A stretch of 64,000 nucleotides of DNA, taken from contig CALYDD020000292.1 in NCBI GenBank assembly GCA_944472135.2, forward strand, positions 83,604 through 147,603, written 5' to 3'. The notes beneath the pieces were generated by a model that made no database searches, had not been told where the DNA came from, and saw only the letters and a list, made by a program, of their open reading frames with translations. This DNA is from Trichobilharzia regenti. Taxonomy: Eukaryota; Platyhelminthes; Trematoda; Strigeidida; Schistosomatidae. Both the position numbers and the translations under genes were made by a program. Every line of letters begins with the position of its first letter. Positions within the stretch are counted from its first letter, which is position 1. This document shows, piece by piece, positions 24,980 to 36,572 of the stretch.

Positions 24980-25215
24980 GGTTCAGCGCCAGTAGAACTC
25001 TCACCAAACACGCCTCACATGGTCCAAGGTTCGGTACCCGGCCACTGACGCATTCTGAAATCTCTCTAAACCAGTAATAAGGCAAGTAAACAGAGAAGGT
25101 TGGGTGTCAGGCTAGCAACATCACCCTGCATAAATAAAATCACCGCCAATGAAACTTCAAAGCTCTATGTTGAAGCCTTACAACCCACTCAGAACGTAAA
25201 GGAATGAAACAAAAT
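24980..25215 (+). repeat. SINE family 2
   Basis: Head ggtggttcagcgccagtaga and B box ggttcggtacc are recognisable; the tail is tgttgaagccttacaaccca and then an A-rich end. Confidence 0.72.
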
Positions 25216-25219
25216 AGTT

Positions 25220-26425
25220 ACCATGACTAGTCTTAAGATGATTTCAATCACAGGTAGACATGAGGTGGAAAAAACTAAAAATTTCAAAAAAAAATTCATT
25301 GCACAATAATTTCATTCCAGTTTAGAAGTCCTCAAACAGTGCTATTCCACAAAAAACCATGAAACAACTGGGTCTGTACCCGCGATTTTTAACCTCTATG
25401 TCCCTACTCCCTAGTGACTAGAGGCAAGAGAGAGAGAGAGATCAAAGACGTATGGTGCACCACTATAGTCGATAATCAAAGAACCATTCCAAAGATATAA
25501 AAATCTACAACTGTTTATCGACAGTGTCACGGTAAATTTGGTTACGAACCGATATTTGTAAGAGAACCAATAGTAAGTAGTAAGGAGTGTGTAGGACTCA
25601 AACATATATAACCAATAAGAATTGCTACAGCACCACAGTTACACAATAACAAGTGCTGAATGCGTATAAATAAAAAGGCTTTATCAAGAAACCTTGCTTA
25701 TATATGTATGCACATTAGATGACGGAATTCAGTGCACATACATAAGCACACGCGCACACACACACGGAGTGAGAGAGACGAAATGCCAGCCAATATCAAT
25801 ACAAATCTATAATGATAACAATAATAATAATACACATTGTGTACATACTACCTTCTTTAGTGGACTACATACAAAAAAGTATTCACAATGATTGAATAAT
25901 TTTTGTTACAAAATCAATAAATAACCGCATTATTTAAAAAAATTCAATATGCTTATTGATTATTATAACTAATTTACTTATTATGAGCACACATTGAAAC
26001 GACAGAGAGAGGGAGCAGAAAGATGATATATAAATGATAAGACATAAGCAGGAAGAAGACCCACTCATCATTATTATCTTCTCACCGACTGAATAACCGA
26101 CTGCCCTACGACAACTTAGGACGTCTCATAAAAGTGAGTCAATTCAAGTAATCACACTCAGAGGAGAAGCACAAATAGTCGTAGAGACGAGAAATGCAGT
26201 GGAACAGGAAGAATACAGACATACGAGAGAACAAAAAGTAGGTGAAGACTCTTCAAAATGACCCAGGCCAGTCTAATCCTAACCATACATGACTCCTCTA
26301 ACCTAATCCTATTTTAGCTACCACTACTCGCTGGAAAGGACGGAAATTCGGGATGTACAATACATGTTCTAGTCATCTCAATCGATGAAGACTTACAACA
26401 TCATTGATTGACATTCCCTCCTTAC
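25220..26425. other. Intron sequence, nothing recognised
   Basis: AT-rich with short GA and CA tracts; no domain in any frame. Confidence 0.45.
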
Positions 26426-26439
26426 CTAACACTATTATT

Positions 26440-26935
26440 ATTATTATTATTACTATTGTTCCCTTGGGTTCCTAGTGGAACATAGGGCTTCAGCTGAACG
26501 TCTCCACTTGCTTCTGTCTTCTGCTATACTTTTCACCTGCATCCATGTTAATCCATATTCTTTCAACTCCTCTTCACACGATCTCCTCCATGTCACCCTT
26601 GGACGTCCCACATGCCGCTTCCCTTTCGGGTCCCACTCAAGGGCTTGACGCACGATGTCACCCAGCGGTCTCCTCAGTGAGTGTCCGATCCATCTCCACT
26701 TTCTCCTGAATATTTGTTGGGTGATTGGTTCTTGCTTTGTTTGTTCCTATACTTCCTTGATGATGATTCTTTCCGGCCATCTGATCTTCAGTATAGAGCG
26801 AAGACGGCTGTTAATAAAGGTCTGCAACAGGCTGTTGGAAATATTCTTTGTGACCCACCCGCCAAGTTTCTGATCTGTATAGAAGAACTGACTTGACGTT
26901 TGTAGGAAGATAGGAATTTTGTTGAACCTCACCTA
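26440..26935 (-). mobile_element. RTE-clade LINE 3' end
   Basis: On the minus strand an open segment (26653-26453) reads EWDPKGKRHVGRPRVTWRRS followed by EYGLTWMQVKSIAEDRSKW, the typical RTE C-terminus. After it come the shared 3' tail (gttcctagtggaacataggg on the plus strand) and a TAA/ATT repeat (26429-26455). It is the best-kept RTE C-terminus in the window. Confidence 0.85.
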
Positions 26936-26954
26936 GATTACTCGCTCCCTAGTT

Positions 26955-27052
26955 TTCCAGCCGGTCCCAAGCCTGATAAAGAGGGAGGGTTGAGGTGTGG
27001 TGCTAGCGACTCCACCCCCAAAACTTAATCAAATCGCTACAAAAACTTCAAC
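26955..27052 (+). repeat. SINE family 2, internal fragment
   Basis: Only the middle part (gcctgataaagagggagggt to acaaaaacttcaa) is seen. Confidence 0.5.
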
Positions 27053-27429
27053 GCACAAATATATTAAAAATTCTAACATTATGCCACACCTTATTATTTC
27101 CCACCATACTGCACTATTTAATACCAAAGACTGAATACAAACACCTGCGGATTTAAACCGCTAGTCTTTTCATTTATCTCATCTTTCACCGTTATCTCTT
27201 GAGATGGTAAAGTAGGAACAGACAGAAGTGTCGCGTCGAATACACTCATCATTTGATGCATAGCCAGATATCTACAGGCGAAATATACTATATAATGTCG
27301 AAGACGTTCTACACTGTCTATAGATGATGAATCTTTCACAGGCAAGCAATTGTTCGGTTGATATTCGACAGTATGAGTTAGTCAAATTCCATGAAGTCAT
27401 GTATATATTGTAGCCACTATCTCGTATGA

Positions 27430-28260
27430 ATCTTTTTATTGCTATTACCTCCTTGGGTTCCGAGTGGAGTGCAGTTCTATTCAGATGGGTCCACGACTGA
27501 CCATAAACTATCATCTCCTCTTCAAACGATCTTCTCCATGCCACTCTCGAGCCGACAACCCACTCGTCACTTCCCATTTGGATTTCACTCAAAAGATGAC
27601 CAGAATTGCGCGATATTTCATTCGACGGCCTCCTCAAAGTATGTCCGATACATCACCATTTTCTCCTACATATTTGCTGAGCAATAAGCTCTTGTTTGGT
27701 TTGTTCTCGGCTAGCGTTTCTTGTTGCTAGTTCTTTCTGGTTGGCCGGCTATTTGATCTTCAGTATGGAGCCAACAAAGTGGGCAGCTGTTGATAAAAGT
27801 CTACAAACTGCTGAAAATCCTTTTCGTCACACGCTGGCCAAGTTTCTGACCCCTATAACAGAACTGACTAACTCCACATTTGTGTTGAAAATCCGAATAT
27901 TGTTGTGTATGCTGAGTGAGTACAGAAGATTTGAAAACTGGTTACAGGTTGCTGAAGGCGTATCTTGCCTTTCCGATTCTGGCTGGCTGGCTGGCTATGA
28001 CATCTTCATCAGTTCCGACTGTGGTTGAAACGATGTTTCCTAGATAAGTGAAGGAAGCAACCTCTGTTAAATCTCTCCCGTTGATGGTGATTGGTGCTGC
28101 TTGTTTTTCGGTTGGATGGTTGGTTATCTTCATCACCTCAATCTTCTCAATGTTCCCTGGAGTCTGGTCTTCGCTGCCAGCCTCTTCAGCCAGTCTGTTG
28201 GTTTTTGCTTGAAAGTGTTCGAGTTTGTGCGATACTAAACACGAATCATCCACGCGTGAA
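27430..28260 (-). mobile_element. RTE-clade LINE 3' part
   Basis: The minus strand gives KIEVMKITNHPTEKQAAPIT and EVASFTYLGNIVSTTVGTDE at 28253-27942, then degraded C-terminal sequence and the tail near 27450. It lies about 500 bp from the minus-strand RTE end at 26440-26935 and has the same orientation, but is a separate copy because the same region is present in both. Confidence 0.8.
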
Positions 28261-28402
28261 ATCCATATCTTCTAGAGTCTTCTTATCATGCCTATCTTCT
28301 CACTTCTTATGCAAATATTCAAAAATGTAGTCTACAGAATCAAATATAAGAATTCTTTGCATCTATTAGCCGTTTTACTATGATTCACAGGATGCTCTCT
28401 TA

Positions 28403-28433
28403 CACCACACACACACACACACACACACACACA
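28403..28433. repeat. CA microsatellite
   Basis: About 15 AC units. Confidence 0.95.
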
Positions 28434-28559
28434 AGGGCTTACAATCCTTTATGATGCCGTGTGCATGGAGTGTTGATTAGTGGTAAACTACATATGAATT
28501 AATGTAGTCTAAAGCATTTGCTTGATTTTCAATATTTTCTTGATCAACAAGAAGGTGAG

Positions 28560-28745
28560 TTGATCACTGAAGTTAGGAAGTCGTGTGAGTACCTTGATAT
28601 GATTACGAGCAATAAATTGTGCTCGAAACGTCATCAGTAAACATTACAATATAACACTGTGAGACTTTATTTTAAAAAAATTTACCCATAATGGAATTAC
28701 ACTCTACCATAGTGCACAAGTTTTATTCTTAGATCAATGAGTTGA
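28560..28745 (+). repeat. Penelope-type terminal repeat, single copy
   Basis: It contains gtgctcgaaacgtcatcagt (28618-28637) and, further on, cccataatggaattacactc, the same order as in the minus-strand terminal segment at 37330-37180. No coding sequence is attached. Confidence 0.55.
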
Positions 28746-29149
28746 TCACTCCTAACTGGATTACGAAAGGGCACATTTCATCAAAATAAAAACAATGGAT
28801 ATGAATAATGAAGACTCAAACAATTGCTTGTCAACAGGATAACAAATAGATCTAAAACGCACGAAGTCTGGGTCGGAGATTACTTGGTAACATGAAATTC
28901 CATGAAATCGTAATGAGGATTCAGTGTGAAGGACACTAGGTTTTGAGTGGTGATTCGGAATTCAGTGTTTAAATGCTTTTGCCATTCAATAACATCATCA
29001 ATAGTTGTTCAGTTTTACTGCATTCAACCGGGTGAATGTGAAAGTCTATGAGTTCTGATTACAACTTCAAGATCGATACGTTTTCGCAGATATTTTGAAA
29101 CAGTTTTCTTTCACCACTTTTGACTAGATCCACTAATCCCCAGAAGCTT

Positions 29150-29650
29150 TCACTTCTTCCTCACATGTTTTTCTCGGATGCAAAACGCACCGCTCCCCAT
29201 TTATTTTGATTTCTGATATTTTTATATTTTGATTACAGCTTGATTCCACACCGTATTTTCGGTACAAGTATGGAATTTTCAGCATGTGATATCGGTAGCC
29301 CAAATTATCCAGGCCGAATATAGATATCGGGTGTGTATCGGCAGTAGATCGAACCCCGGACCATGTGCATGGTCGGCGAGAGTTCTAACTGCTGTGCCAC
29401 CGACGCAACATCGAGTTCCACTCGACATTCTGGAGTGTAATGTCATTTGAAAGTTTCCTCAGTATATGTTCATTGCATCTCCATTTAAATCTGCAAATTT
29501 TTTGAGAGATAGGTTCTAGGTTAATTCGTTGTAGTAGTCCCTTGTCGCTTATCCTCTCTGGTCCGCAATTTGATCTTCAACATAGAGGCAGTGGAAGTAT
29601 TTTTTGACGATGGTTTGCAGTAGCCAGTCGGAAAGGTTTTTAACAGTTGT
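29150..29650 (-). mobile_element. RTE-clade LINE fragment carrying a SINE insertion
   Basis: Blocks at 29408-29650 (cgcttatcctctctggtccg, then gatcttcaacatagaggcag) are the minus-strand counterpart of the GRR/actgaagatcagatggcc region of other RTE copies. A family-1 SINE (29221-29407) sits inside it. Confidence 0.6.
29221..29407 (-). repeat. SINE family 1
   Basis: Full-length minus-strand copy inserted in an RTE fragment. Head tgtgccaccgacgca and tail gattacagcttgattccaca are both present. Confidence 0.82.
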
Positions 29651-29939
29651 AGTGGTCAGCTAATTAAAGTTTTTTTCAGAAATAAACTCACCATCGAATT
29701 AAATTCTATTAAACTGATAATTTATAAATTCCAACTGGTTATCTGTAGCGATGTGATTGATGTAAACTAAAACTACTTTCCGTCGACGTTGCCTAACAGT
29801 GGCATTGTACATCGAAAATGGATTCCATGGATCACAGAGACTGAATGACGTCAGTGTGTTCACTTTGTAATTTGAAAGTGTTCAGTTTGTTTCCCGATAG
29901 AGTGGATGGACGCATACTAGTTAAGAGTTCCAATAATTC

Positions 29940-30135
29940 CTGATTCTCAAATGTTCTTTCCGCTGGCTTCGATCCCCGGCCAACGTACTCCCTTACCCAG
30001 CAAAGCCAATAATCAGGCTGATAAAGAGAGAAGGTTGGGCATGAGTCTAGCACCCCCATCCCCTGAAAATAAACACCACTGCTACCAAAACATCAAAGCT
30101 CTAGCTTGAAGCCGTATGTTCCACTAGGAACTGGT
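29940..30135 (+). repeat. SINE family 2, head truncated
   Basis: It begins in the B-box region (gcttcgatccccggcc) and runs to gccgtatgttccactaggaa. Confidence 0.75.
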
Positions 30136-30489
30136 CTTTTATGAGCTCTCGTTTATGTAGCGAGAAACATCTAAAGTGGTTTTCCTGGTCTTGCTATGGA
30201 AACATCATACCTCTTTCCCTGTGACCGTATGACTTCATCTTCATACTCTTCTGATAGTGCATGCAAGTTACACTATGGTGGTAACTGCTTCTGGTATAAC
30301 CACTATCTATCTGACGTTTGTGCATAATCCTTTAGTCGAGCCAGTGCATGTTGTTGGATTATTACAATACATAGTCCTGCCTAGTGGCAGCTATCTGTCA
30401 GAATTCCAGTCTTTGTCAAATAAATTCCTGTTTGTCTGAAACTTCCTCATGGGTTAGGGAATGGTGTTTTTGAGGTTTTATTTTCAAAA

Positions 30490-30722
30490 TTGTCGGTGGC
30501 ACAGCGGCAGAATGTTCGCCAACCACGCATACGGTTCAGGGTTCGATCCCCGGCCACTGACGCATTCCTTTACCTCGCTAACCCAGTAATAAGGCTGGTA
30601 AGGAGGGGAGGTTGGGCATGAGGCTAGCAGCCCCATCCCGTAAAAATAAACACCACAGCCACCGACACTTCAAAGTTCTAGCTTGAAGTCCTATGTTCCA
30701 TCGGGGACGTTAACAAATAAAA
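30490..30722 (+). repeat. SINE family 2 (same head, RTE-type tail)
   Basis: The head gtcggtggcacagcggcaga to ccactgacgc is close to that of family 1, with B box ggttcgatccc. The body differs: cccagtaataaggctggtaa, catgaggctagcagcccc, then the tail gcttgaagtcctatgttcca, matching the RTE 3' end (for instance 50851-50880). Confidence 0.82.
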
Positions 30723-30724
30723 AA

Positions 30725-31810
30725 AATGTCCTCTAATGGATGTTGGTTCATGGAATTGTTATGGTGAATAATTAATACAGTACAGTAACACCTCTAGTTC
30801 AATAGAATTGCTTACTGAATACAAATCAAACAAAATGACATACACACATTAGTGTGATCACTCATCAATAGGTACTCTCCTACTGACCTATTAGACAAAG
30901 AATGATCCACAGAGTTATCGACTTCAGAAAACAAAACAGGGTTTGCTTTAATGGTAATCGATAATAAATGTACATAAAAAAGGATTGCCCATCTCTATAT
31001 ATTGTTCCGAAGCACACACACTCCCACTCATTATTGTGTACACATAGATACACAAAAAACATACGTAAAAGTAACCTAGTGTGATTCATCAAAATAATCG
31101 AAGTAAATCACCAAAGGAACTAAGCCCACTACATGAAAATAAAAACAGGTATAGACACAGGTATGAAAGGTCAAATGTAAAATTTTACAAAACACAGTGA
31201 AGGCAAGGTTAAAGCCGGCTGTTTACAGGTTGCACTAAAATAGAACCGACCAACCAACCAACTAAACAAATAAAAGCCCAGACACAGTAAGAACACACAA
31301 AAAGGAAACCACGCCTGATAGCTAATCAATATATACCGTACCTGCTTCTTGTTATCATCATTTCACAAAGAGAGGGAGAGAAAGAGACAGAGAGTGGCAC
31401 ACAACACACAAAAATCGAAAGAAGCAAGTACAGACACAGGCACACACACACGTGTGCACGCACATCTACACAAAAACACCGCACTACCGCTAGCACACTC
31501 ATTTCAAAGAAAAAGAAACTATCTGACCTTAATTATCAACAATAATAATAGTAGTAGTATTATTCAGCATAGAAATCAAGATTAAATCAGACTATTTTCC
31601 TACCTATAGGAATAATATGATTTATAGATAAGACTATGTAGAGGAAAGAGCATTTTTAACAAATGCCTTATTCAAGTACTTAAAATTCCATTGAATCATG
31701 AATATTCATCATTGTGTACCGAAAACCCCCTAAAAGTCTTCAATACAATTGGTAGTCTGGTTATGAGTGTAGATTAAGACACAACAAGTGTTGCCATTAT
31801 AAGACTTCAG
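30725..31810. other. Intron sequence, nothing recognised
   Basis: A-rich, with GA and CA tracts around 31365-31455. Confidence 0.45.
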
Positions 31811-31814
31811 TTGA

Positions 31815-32060
31815 TCACAGGGTTTATTTCACATTAGGAAGTGATACCAGTTAGAAAATCCCTGAAAACCAAAAGAGCACTGGACAACTTTTTTCATTCT
31901 AGCTGAGGAATTTTCAGCAGTACAAGCCCATAAGAACCGATCAGAGATCAAAACTAGCATCTTCAGATTATGAGGTTCACCTGTTGATTATTTAGTCACC
32001 GGAATGGAATCCAATGGCGGATAAATTCTAATTCTTGTCATGTCGTCAAGCAACGCCATA
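31815..32060 (-). repeat. Family-3 retroposon, decayed
   Basis: Order of tail, ribozyme region and head is recognisable on the minus strand. With 32800-33010 (+) it flanks a family-5 inverted pair. Confidence 0.55.
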
Positions 32061-32289
32061 AGCCAGTATATCTATCCTAAAGTCTAAGTTGGTGGCCAAC
32101 ATCGATCACGTCTTCTCACGAGAAAGTTCATCCCGAAGTCAGTCACTAATGACTTGCAGAATAGTACTAGCAGTAATAGGTGTGATGTGTTTAGTTCTAT
32201 CTTTGGTGCAGACTGAATTCTGTCATTCAGGTTTGTAATGTGGCCACCATTCAAGGTAGCTCGCCATCACGGTGCACATTGATATGATA

Positions 32290-32470
32290 TTAGATGGTTG
32301 GAGGCGATCGGCAGGAAGCCTTGGACCTAAGTTTCGGGCTTGTTGGCACTCGTCAGTCAGTAAGGCGTATCTGCAATCTTGAAGGAACTCATGTACCTTC
32401 GGAGATTCGAACCCGCGTCACCCGTGCTGACACATCTCACTAGTTACCAGTATCCAATCGAAATGTCCAC
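32290..32470 (-). repeat. Family-5 retroposon
   Basis: The minus strand gives tRNA-like head, ctgacgagtgccaacaagcc and ttaggtccaaggcttcctgc. Core boxes are present, but stem II has one mismatch and an inserted CTGA disturbs stem I. Left arm of the pair with 32493-32690. Confidence 0.75.
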
Positions 32471-32492
32471 TACAGTTCTACAGGAAGTCAAG

Positions 32493-32690
32493 GGCGGGCC
32501 CGAACAGCTCAGTGGTAAAGTCCCTGACCGCAACACTGGGTGACGTGGGTTCGAATCTCAGAAAGGACATGAGTTCCTTCAAGGTTGTAGTTAAGCCTTG
32601 CTGATGAGTGCCAACTAGCACGAAACCTAGGGCCAAGGTTTCCTGTGGCCGATTGCCTCCAACCATCCAATACTAACACTTCAAATGTAA
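32493..32690 (+). repeat. Family-5 retroposon
   Basis: Head cccgaacagctcagtggtaa with B box GGTTCGAATCTC, then the hammerhead region at 32596-32638 and end gattgcctccaaccatccaa. The head is tRNA-like but unlike those of families 3 and 4. Confidence 0.78.
32596..32638 (+). ncRNA. Hammerhead motif with changed cleavage site
   Basis: CCTTG (32596-32600) pairs with CAAGG (32634-32638). CTGATGA, GTGC/GCAC and GAAA are all intact, but the site reads GGC in place of GTC (G at 32632), which should block self-cleavage. Confidence 0.68.
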
Positions 32691-32799
32691 AAAAACAGCA
32701 ATGAAGCCTAGTGTAGAACTTGGTTTTTCATCCCGCATTTAATAACATTTGACCACCTTTAAGCATCTTGTGTCATACTCTAGAATTCATGGACTATCA

Positions 32800-33010
32800 G
32801 ATTGGAAAATCGATATATCGCATCGTAACTTTGTAAGTCACAGACTCAATTCGTGATGTTGTCATGGGTGCGTACTACTGAAGAGTCTACAAACTAGGAT
32901 CAAAACATCCATTCAATCTCCCCTTGTATTTCAACACTTCTCTAGCTGGTGTCGCTTCATTATGAAATCCCACAACTGTACAATGACTATAGAAAGCAAA
33001 TTAAGTTACG
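32800..33010 (+). repeat. Family-3 retroposon, decayed
   Basis: It contains gggtgcgtactactgaagag; stem II and the GAAA box are altered. Confidence 0.6.
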
Positions 33011-33329
33011 ATCTAATCACCCGAAACAAAAACTTCATAATTTTCAAAACAAAGTCAATAAGAGATATAAGTTTCTGTTAACCGTATTGTTATTAGTATT
33101 AGTGAAACACAAACTTGGTTTATTATGAGTACCAAGAGATGCACCACACAAATCTCTTAGTTCATGCGAGGCTTGGCATATTTTTCAGATATCCAGATCA
33201 AAGAAGGAGGTCGTCTTATGTGGCTACCCCACCCATGAGTTTTGGACTTGAAGTTTGACTCACAAGGAAGTGGGTCAGCATCAGGAGTTAAGTTCATATG
33301 GATCCCTGTGACCAAACGCAGTCCATATG

Positions 33330-33545
33330 CCGTTCGATTCTTTCGGATTATGGAGCCAGTGTACCCGTGTAAACCACAGGCTTGAAACCAGCGTTTTCCC
33401 CCTCGCCTTCATCAATCCGGTTTTAAGCACCAGATATTCGCATTCGTATTTTCATCTCTATGAAGAACAACCCGCAGCTTAGGTAACCTTTTCTTAACCC
33501 TTTTCGTTTCCATTCATACTATAATAAATCATACATATGGGGTAC
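33330..33545 (+). repeat. Repeat upstream of the Penelope fragment, copy 1
   Basis: Shared blocks with 34060-34290: ttcgattctttcggattatg, taagcaccagatattcgcat, cttaggtaaccttttcttaa. It may be a Penelope-like upstream part. Confidence 0.6.
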
Positions 33546-33790
33546 GAGCTATCAAGAAGGGCATACCTCAGATTTTCTGAACATGTACTGAAAAACCTAC
33601 ATCTGAAGGGAACAAATGCTTTCAACAGTGCCATCGCCAGCCATCTCCTGGACACGGTCATGAGCTAGACGTCGCAAGATCGTTCAAAATTATCAATACA
33701 CAAGATTTCAATTCAAGTGATCTCCACCAACAGCCTGAAACCCGATTTATGTGTTCGGAAAGAGGCGATTATCACTCTTTCCTTGCCCTG
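33545..33790 (+). mobile_element. Penelope-like nuclease-end fragment
   Basis: In one frame the sequence reads YELSRRAYLRFSEHVLKNLH, then AIASHLLDTVMS and a stop; after shifts it gives KPDLCVRKEAIITLSLPW. These are the R..EH, HLLDT and C-terminal LC.QKE/LPW blocks of Penelope-like GIY-YIG domains. About 210 bp of upstream sequence (about 33330-33545) recurs at 34060-34290, so this may be part of a larger damaged copy. Several stops make it inactive. Confidence 0.6.
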
Positions 33791-34059
33791 GTAACTAGAT
33801 ATTTTCATCGTCTCGTTCATTTGAATGCGTAACGCCAAATATTCCATTCTGTGTGATTATTATTGTTCGGTATAAAGTGATTATTATTACTATTACTTTT
33901 GTATGCACACAAGAATGTTTGCTTAGAAATGGATTCTGTAAACGCTAAAATTATTTCTAAACATACTTCGTCTCATCTTCAATCAATATTACACAATGAA
34001 GACTATTATAGAACTTGATGGAGCAGCGTCAGAAGCTACCTTCCTACGTTGATGAAATC

Positions 34060-34290
34060 AAGTTCATACTATTTTCGATCCTTTCAGATTGTGGAGCTCA
34101 CGTACACTATAGTGATACAATCAGGGTTTTCAAGTCCTCCACCCTACGCAGACCTATTTCGCTACCAATTCGTTTGTAAGCACCAGATGTGCATATTCGC
34201 ATTTTCACTTTTGTGAGGAACAGTTGCACCGCTTAGGTACCCTCTTCTTAACCCATATTATATTATGCATATAGGGTATGTAATATCAAG
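34060..34290 (+). repeat. Repeat upstream of the Penelope fragment, copy 2
   Basis: ttcgatcctttcagattgtg, taagcaccagatgtgcatat and cttaggtaccctcttcttaa mirror the blocks of copy 1 in direct orientation 730 bp away. Confidence 0.6.
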
Positions 34291-34419
34291 TGGTGGTTTT
34301 TTTCACAAATCGGTCTAGACAGTAGCACAACTTCACCCTATTTTATGCATCTAATTATTATGCAATACGTAACTAACGACATAAGACGCATGGAAGACAT
34401 AAGAGCAAAAATAAAGACA

Positions 34420-34870
34420 GGGACGTAAAGTGTTTGTACAATGTACGAAGCTGGAAAGGATATCCAATTTGCCAACGAAATGATAAGGTACAGCATAGAA
34501 GTGTTGCGAATCTGCAAGACCAGGTGGAATGGATATGGACTATTCAAATTGTCAACTGAAGAGTCAGTAATCTGTTCCGGTTACAAACCAAGTAAGAACC
34601 TATCGCTCTACAAATACTCTGACGACGGACCTGGCATCCACTGAGGAGACGACCGTCATATGACATTGTGCGCCAGGCAGAACCTCGAGTGGAGGCGTCC
34701 AAGGATGATATGGAAATGGTGTAAGAAGGATGTAAGAGACTATGGGCAATCGTGGGGCCAGCTGAAGAAGACCGCAGGAAATAGGACGAAATGAAGATGT
34801 TCTGTTGAAGCCCAATGTTCAACCTGGAAACCAGGGGAGAACAATAGCAGTAATAAACTGTTATTACTAT
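34420..34870 (+). mobile_element. RTE-clade LINE, 5' nuclease joined to 3' end
   Basis: An open stretch from 34441 reads MYEAGKDIQFANEMIRYSIE, LRICKTRWNGYG and LSTEESVICSGYK, the start of the APE-type endonuclease of RTE elements. After 34630 it passes straight to the 3' block (tggcatccactgaggagacg) and tail at 34805-34850. Nearly all of the endonuclease and the whole RT are deleted. Confidence 0.78.
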
Positions 34871-35202
34871 ACCATTAGCCTACAACAGAAAACATCCCAG
34901 ATGACTGGATTATTGATTTCATTCATTGTACATTCTCAAAGACCTCCCTTTTTCTTGCTTCTTTTTCTCCCTCCTTCAGCCACTTATGCATTCACTTCAA
35001 AGTAAGTAATCCTCAAATTATGACAGAAAAACTCCTACCTCCCTTATTTCATATTAATGAGATAGATATACAGACCAGACATCGAAAGTAAAGCAGAAAG
35101 TCAGAGGAAGTATGATAGACGGAGACCGGTAGTAAGAGAGGAAGAAAGCGAAAAAGAATTGATCGTGTTGTCAAATAATGACATTTGTTACATGTTACAT
35201 AC

Positions 35203-35240
<38 letters not shown>
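35203..35240. repeat. TA microsatellite
   Basis: About 19 TA units lie 30 bases inside the intron after the exon E donor. Confidence 0.95.
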
Positions 35241-35243
<3 letters not shown>

Positions 35244-35270
35244 AGGCGATCAAATGAAAAGCCAACATAC

Positions 35271-35344
35271 CTGATCTGTTCGACTGCTTGAAACATTGCG
35301 CGGCATTCTTCGAAGGCTATGCGAACCACTTGAATATGTATCGC
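35271..35344 (-). CDS. PPFIA: Liprin-alpha exon E (short linker exon)
   Basis: A small 74-bp exon. The acceptor is tttttttcag above 35344 and the donor gtatgt below 35271. It takes one base from exon D, finishes that Gly codon and continues for 24 codons in phase: DTYSSGSHSLRRMPRNVSSS and then RTDQ. It is a polar Ser/Arg-rich linker with no domain, in the place where vertebrate liprin-alpha has its basic RRPRRGRMG segment. Support comes from good splice sites, matched phases on both sides and position; the peptide alone would not identify the family. A TA microsatellite begins about 30 bases into the following intron. Confidence 0.8.
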
Positions 35345-35574
35345 CTGAAAAAAAGAAATAAAATCAGAAGTCACTAGACAAGATTTTGATAAAGAATGAA
35401 TGGTATTCAACTTCTATAAGACAATAAACTCTATTTCTATACAAAGTTAATCACAAACTCTAATGATTTTGCATGATTTGTCAGCACAGCTAGACTTATC
35501 GTTGACTTTTTTGACCACAGACGACTATGTTCATTCATGTTATGTTGTTTAATGTAATTAAGGAATATTGAAGT

Positions 35575-35850
35575 TGGTTGTTGAGTGCTGGGTAACGAGG
35601 GGAAGCTGCCAATCAGTAATTTTGTGAAGCTGCATTGACTGAGATAGTTGTTACACATGCCAATGCCAAGATATCGCCTTACTCCTCGACCAACGTTAGA
35701 TGACACAAGATTGGGTCGAGAAAGAGTAAAGGGTGATCAAGTCAAAACATGATACAGATCTATGGAGTGGCTTTGACGGCTGGTTTGAGGAAGTGAAGAC
35801 TAGCTGGTAGACGTCCCCCATATGATAACAACCAATGGCGTTTCTTTTCG
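35575..35850 (+). repeat. Unclassified dispersed repeat, copy 2
   Basis: Counterpart of 17430-17690 with gcattgactgagatagttgt and tatggagtggctttgacggc then tggtttgag. It begins about 230 bp upstream of exon E on the gene strand. Confidence 0.55.
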
Positions 35851-36016
35851 TCAACTATATGTATATGAAGTGTAATAGATTGAAGTATTGCACCTTAACG
35901 CAAATTTCTACGTTGATAACTCAGTTTAGTTTTATACAGAATCATAAATCCACGATTTCTCAGTAATGGTGAAGCTGAACTGGTTCATTTATCTTGTCTA
36001 CTATCTAAGTATTACT

Positions 36017-36196
36017 ATATTTTTTTATTACAGCTTGATTTCACCCCGCATTTTTGGTACATGTATGGAATTTTTAGCATGCGATATCGGTAGCTCAAAA
36101 TTTGCAGGCCGACCAATTCATATCAGGTATGCATCGGCAGCGGATCTAACCCCGGACCGTGTGCATGATCGGCGAGAGCCATAACCGCTGGATGCA
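36017..36196 (-). repeat. SINE family 1
   Basis: Minus-strand copy with intact tail; the outer head is lost (ataaccgctggatgca). Confidence 0.75.
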
Positions 36197-36289
36197 TTAT
36201 GTTAAACTGAATATCTCGATGTCTGTTGACAATCGAGCTCCTAGTACACCAAAGTTACGACAATGTCTAAGGGTTAATGTGAAGTTATT

Positions 36290-36395
36290 TTAACAGATGG
36301 TGACTAGTGGTGGAATACAGAATGAATATTTCACCCCCACTTGGGACTCATCATCTGCGCCTACCTGCATTCCAAGTGAGTAATGGTGCTCTCAG
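36290..36395 (-). repeat. Family-4 retroposon, 3' half
   Basis: The minus strand keeps agatgatgagtcccaagtgg, again with A at C3; the tRNA-like head is missing where it meets the plus copy. Confidence 0.65.
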
Positions 36396-36396
36396 T

Positions 36397-36572
36397 CATG
36401 ATCCTCGTTGCCTAGTGTATAATGCTTTGGCATCTGAAACAACTGGTGCAGGGTTCAAGTCTCGGTGGGAATAACATCACTCACTGAGAATGAGAACAAA
36501 TTCAGATAATAAGTTTGAAATACAACGAAAAGAACATCCTGGATTCCACCGCTAGTTATCATCAACCAAAAT
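36397..36572 (+). repeat. Family-4 retroposon, diverged
   Basis: Head ctcgttgcctagtgtataat, B-box-like ggttcaagtctcggtggg, altered ribozyme, intact end catcctggattccaccgcta. Partner of 36290-36395. Confidence 0.7.

Noticed and set aside
33100..34300. LTR retrotransposon with two LTRs at 33330 and 34060
   Set aside because: No primer-binding site, polypurine tract or TG...CA ends; the sequence between encodes a Penelope-type nuclease end, so a Penelope-related repeat is more likely.
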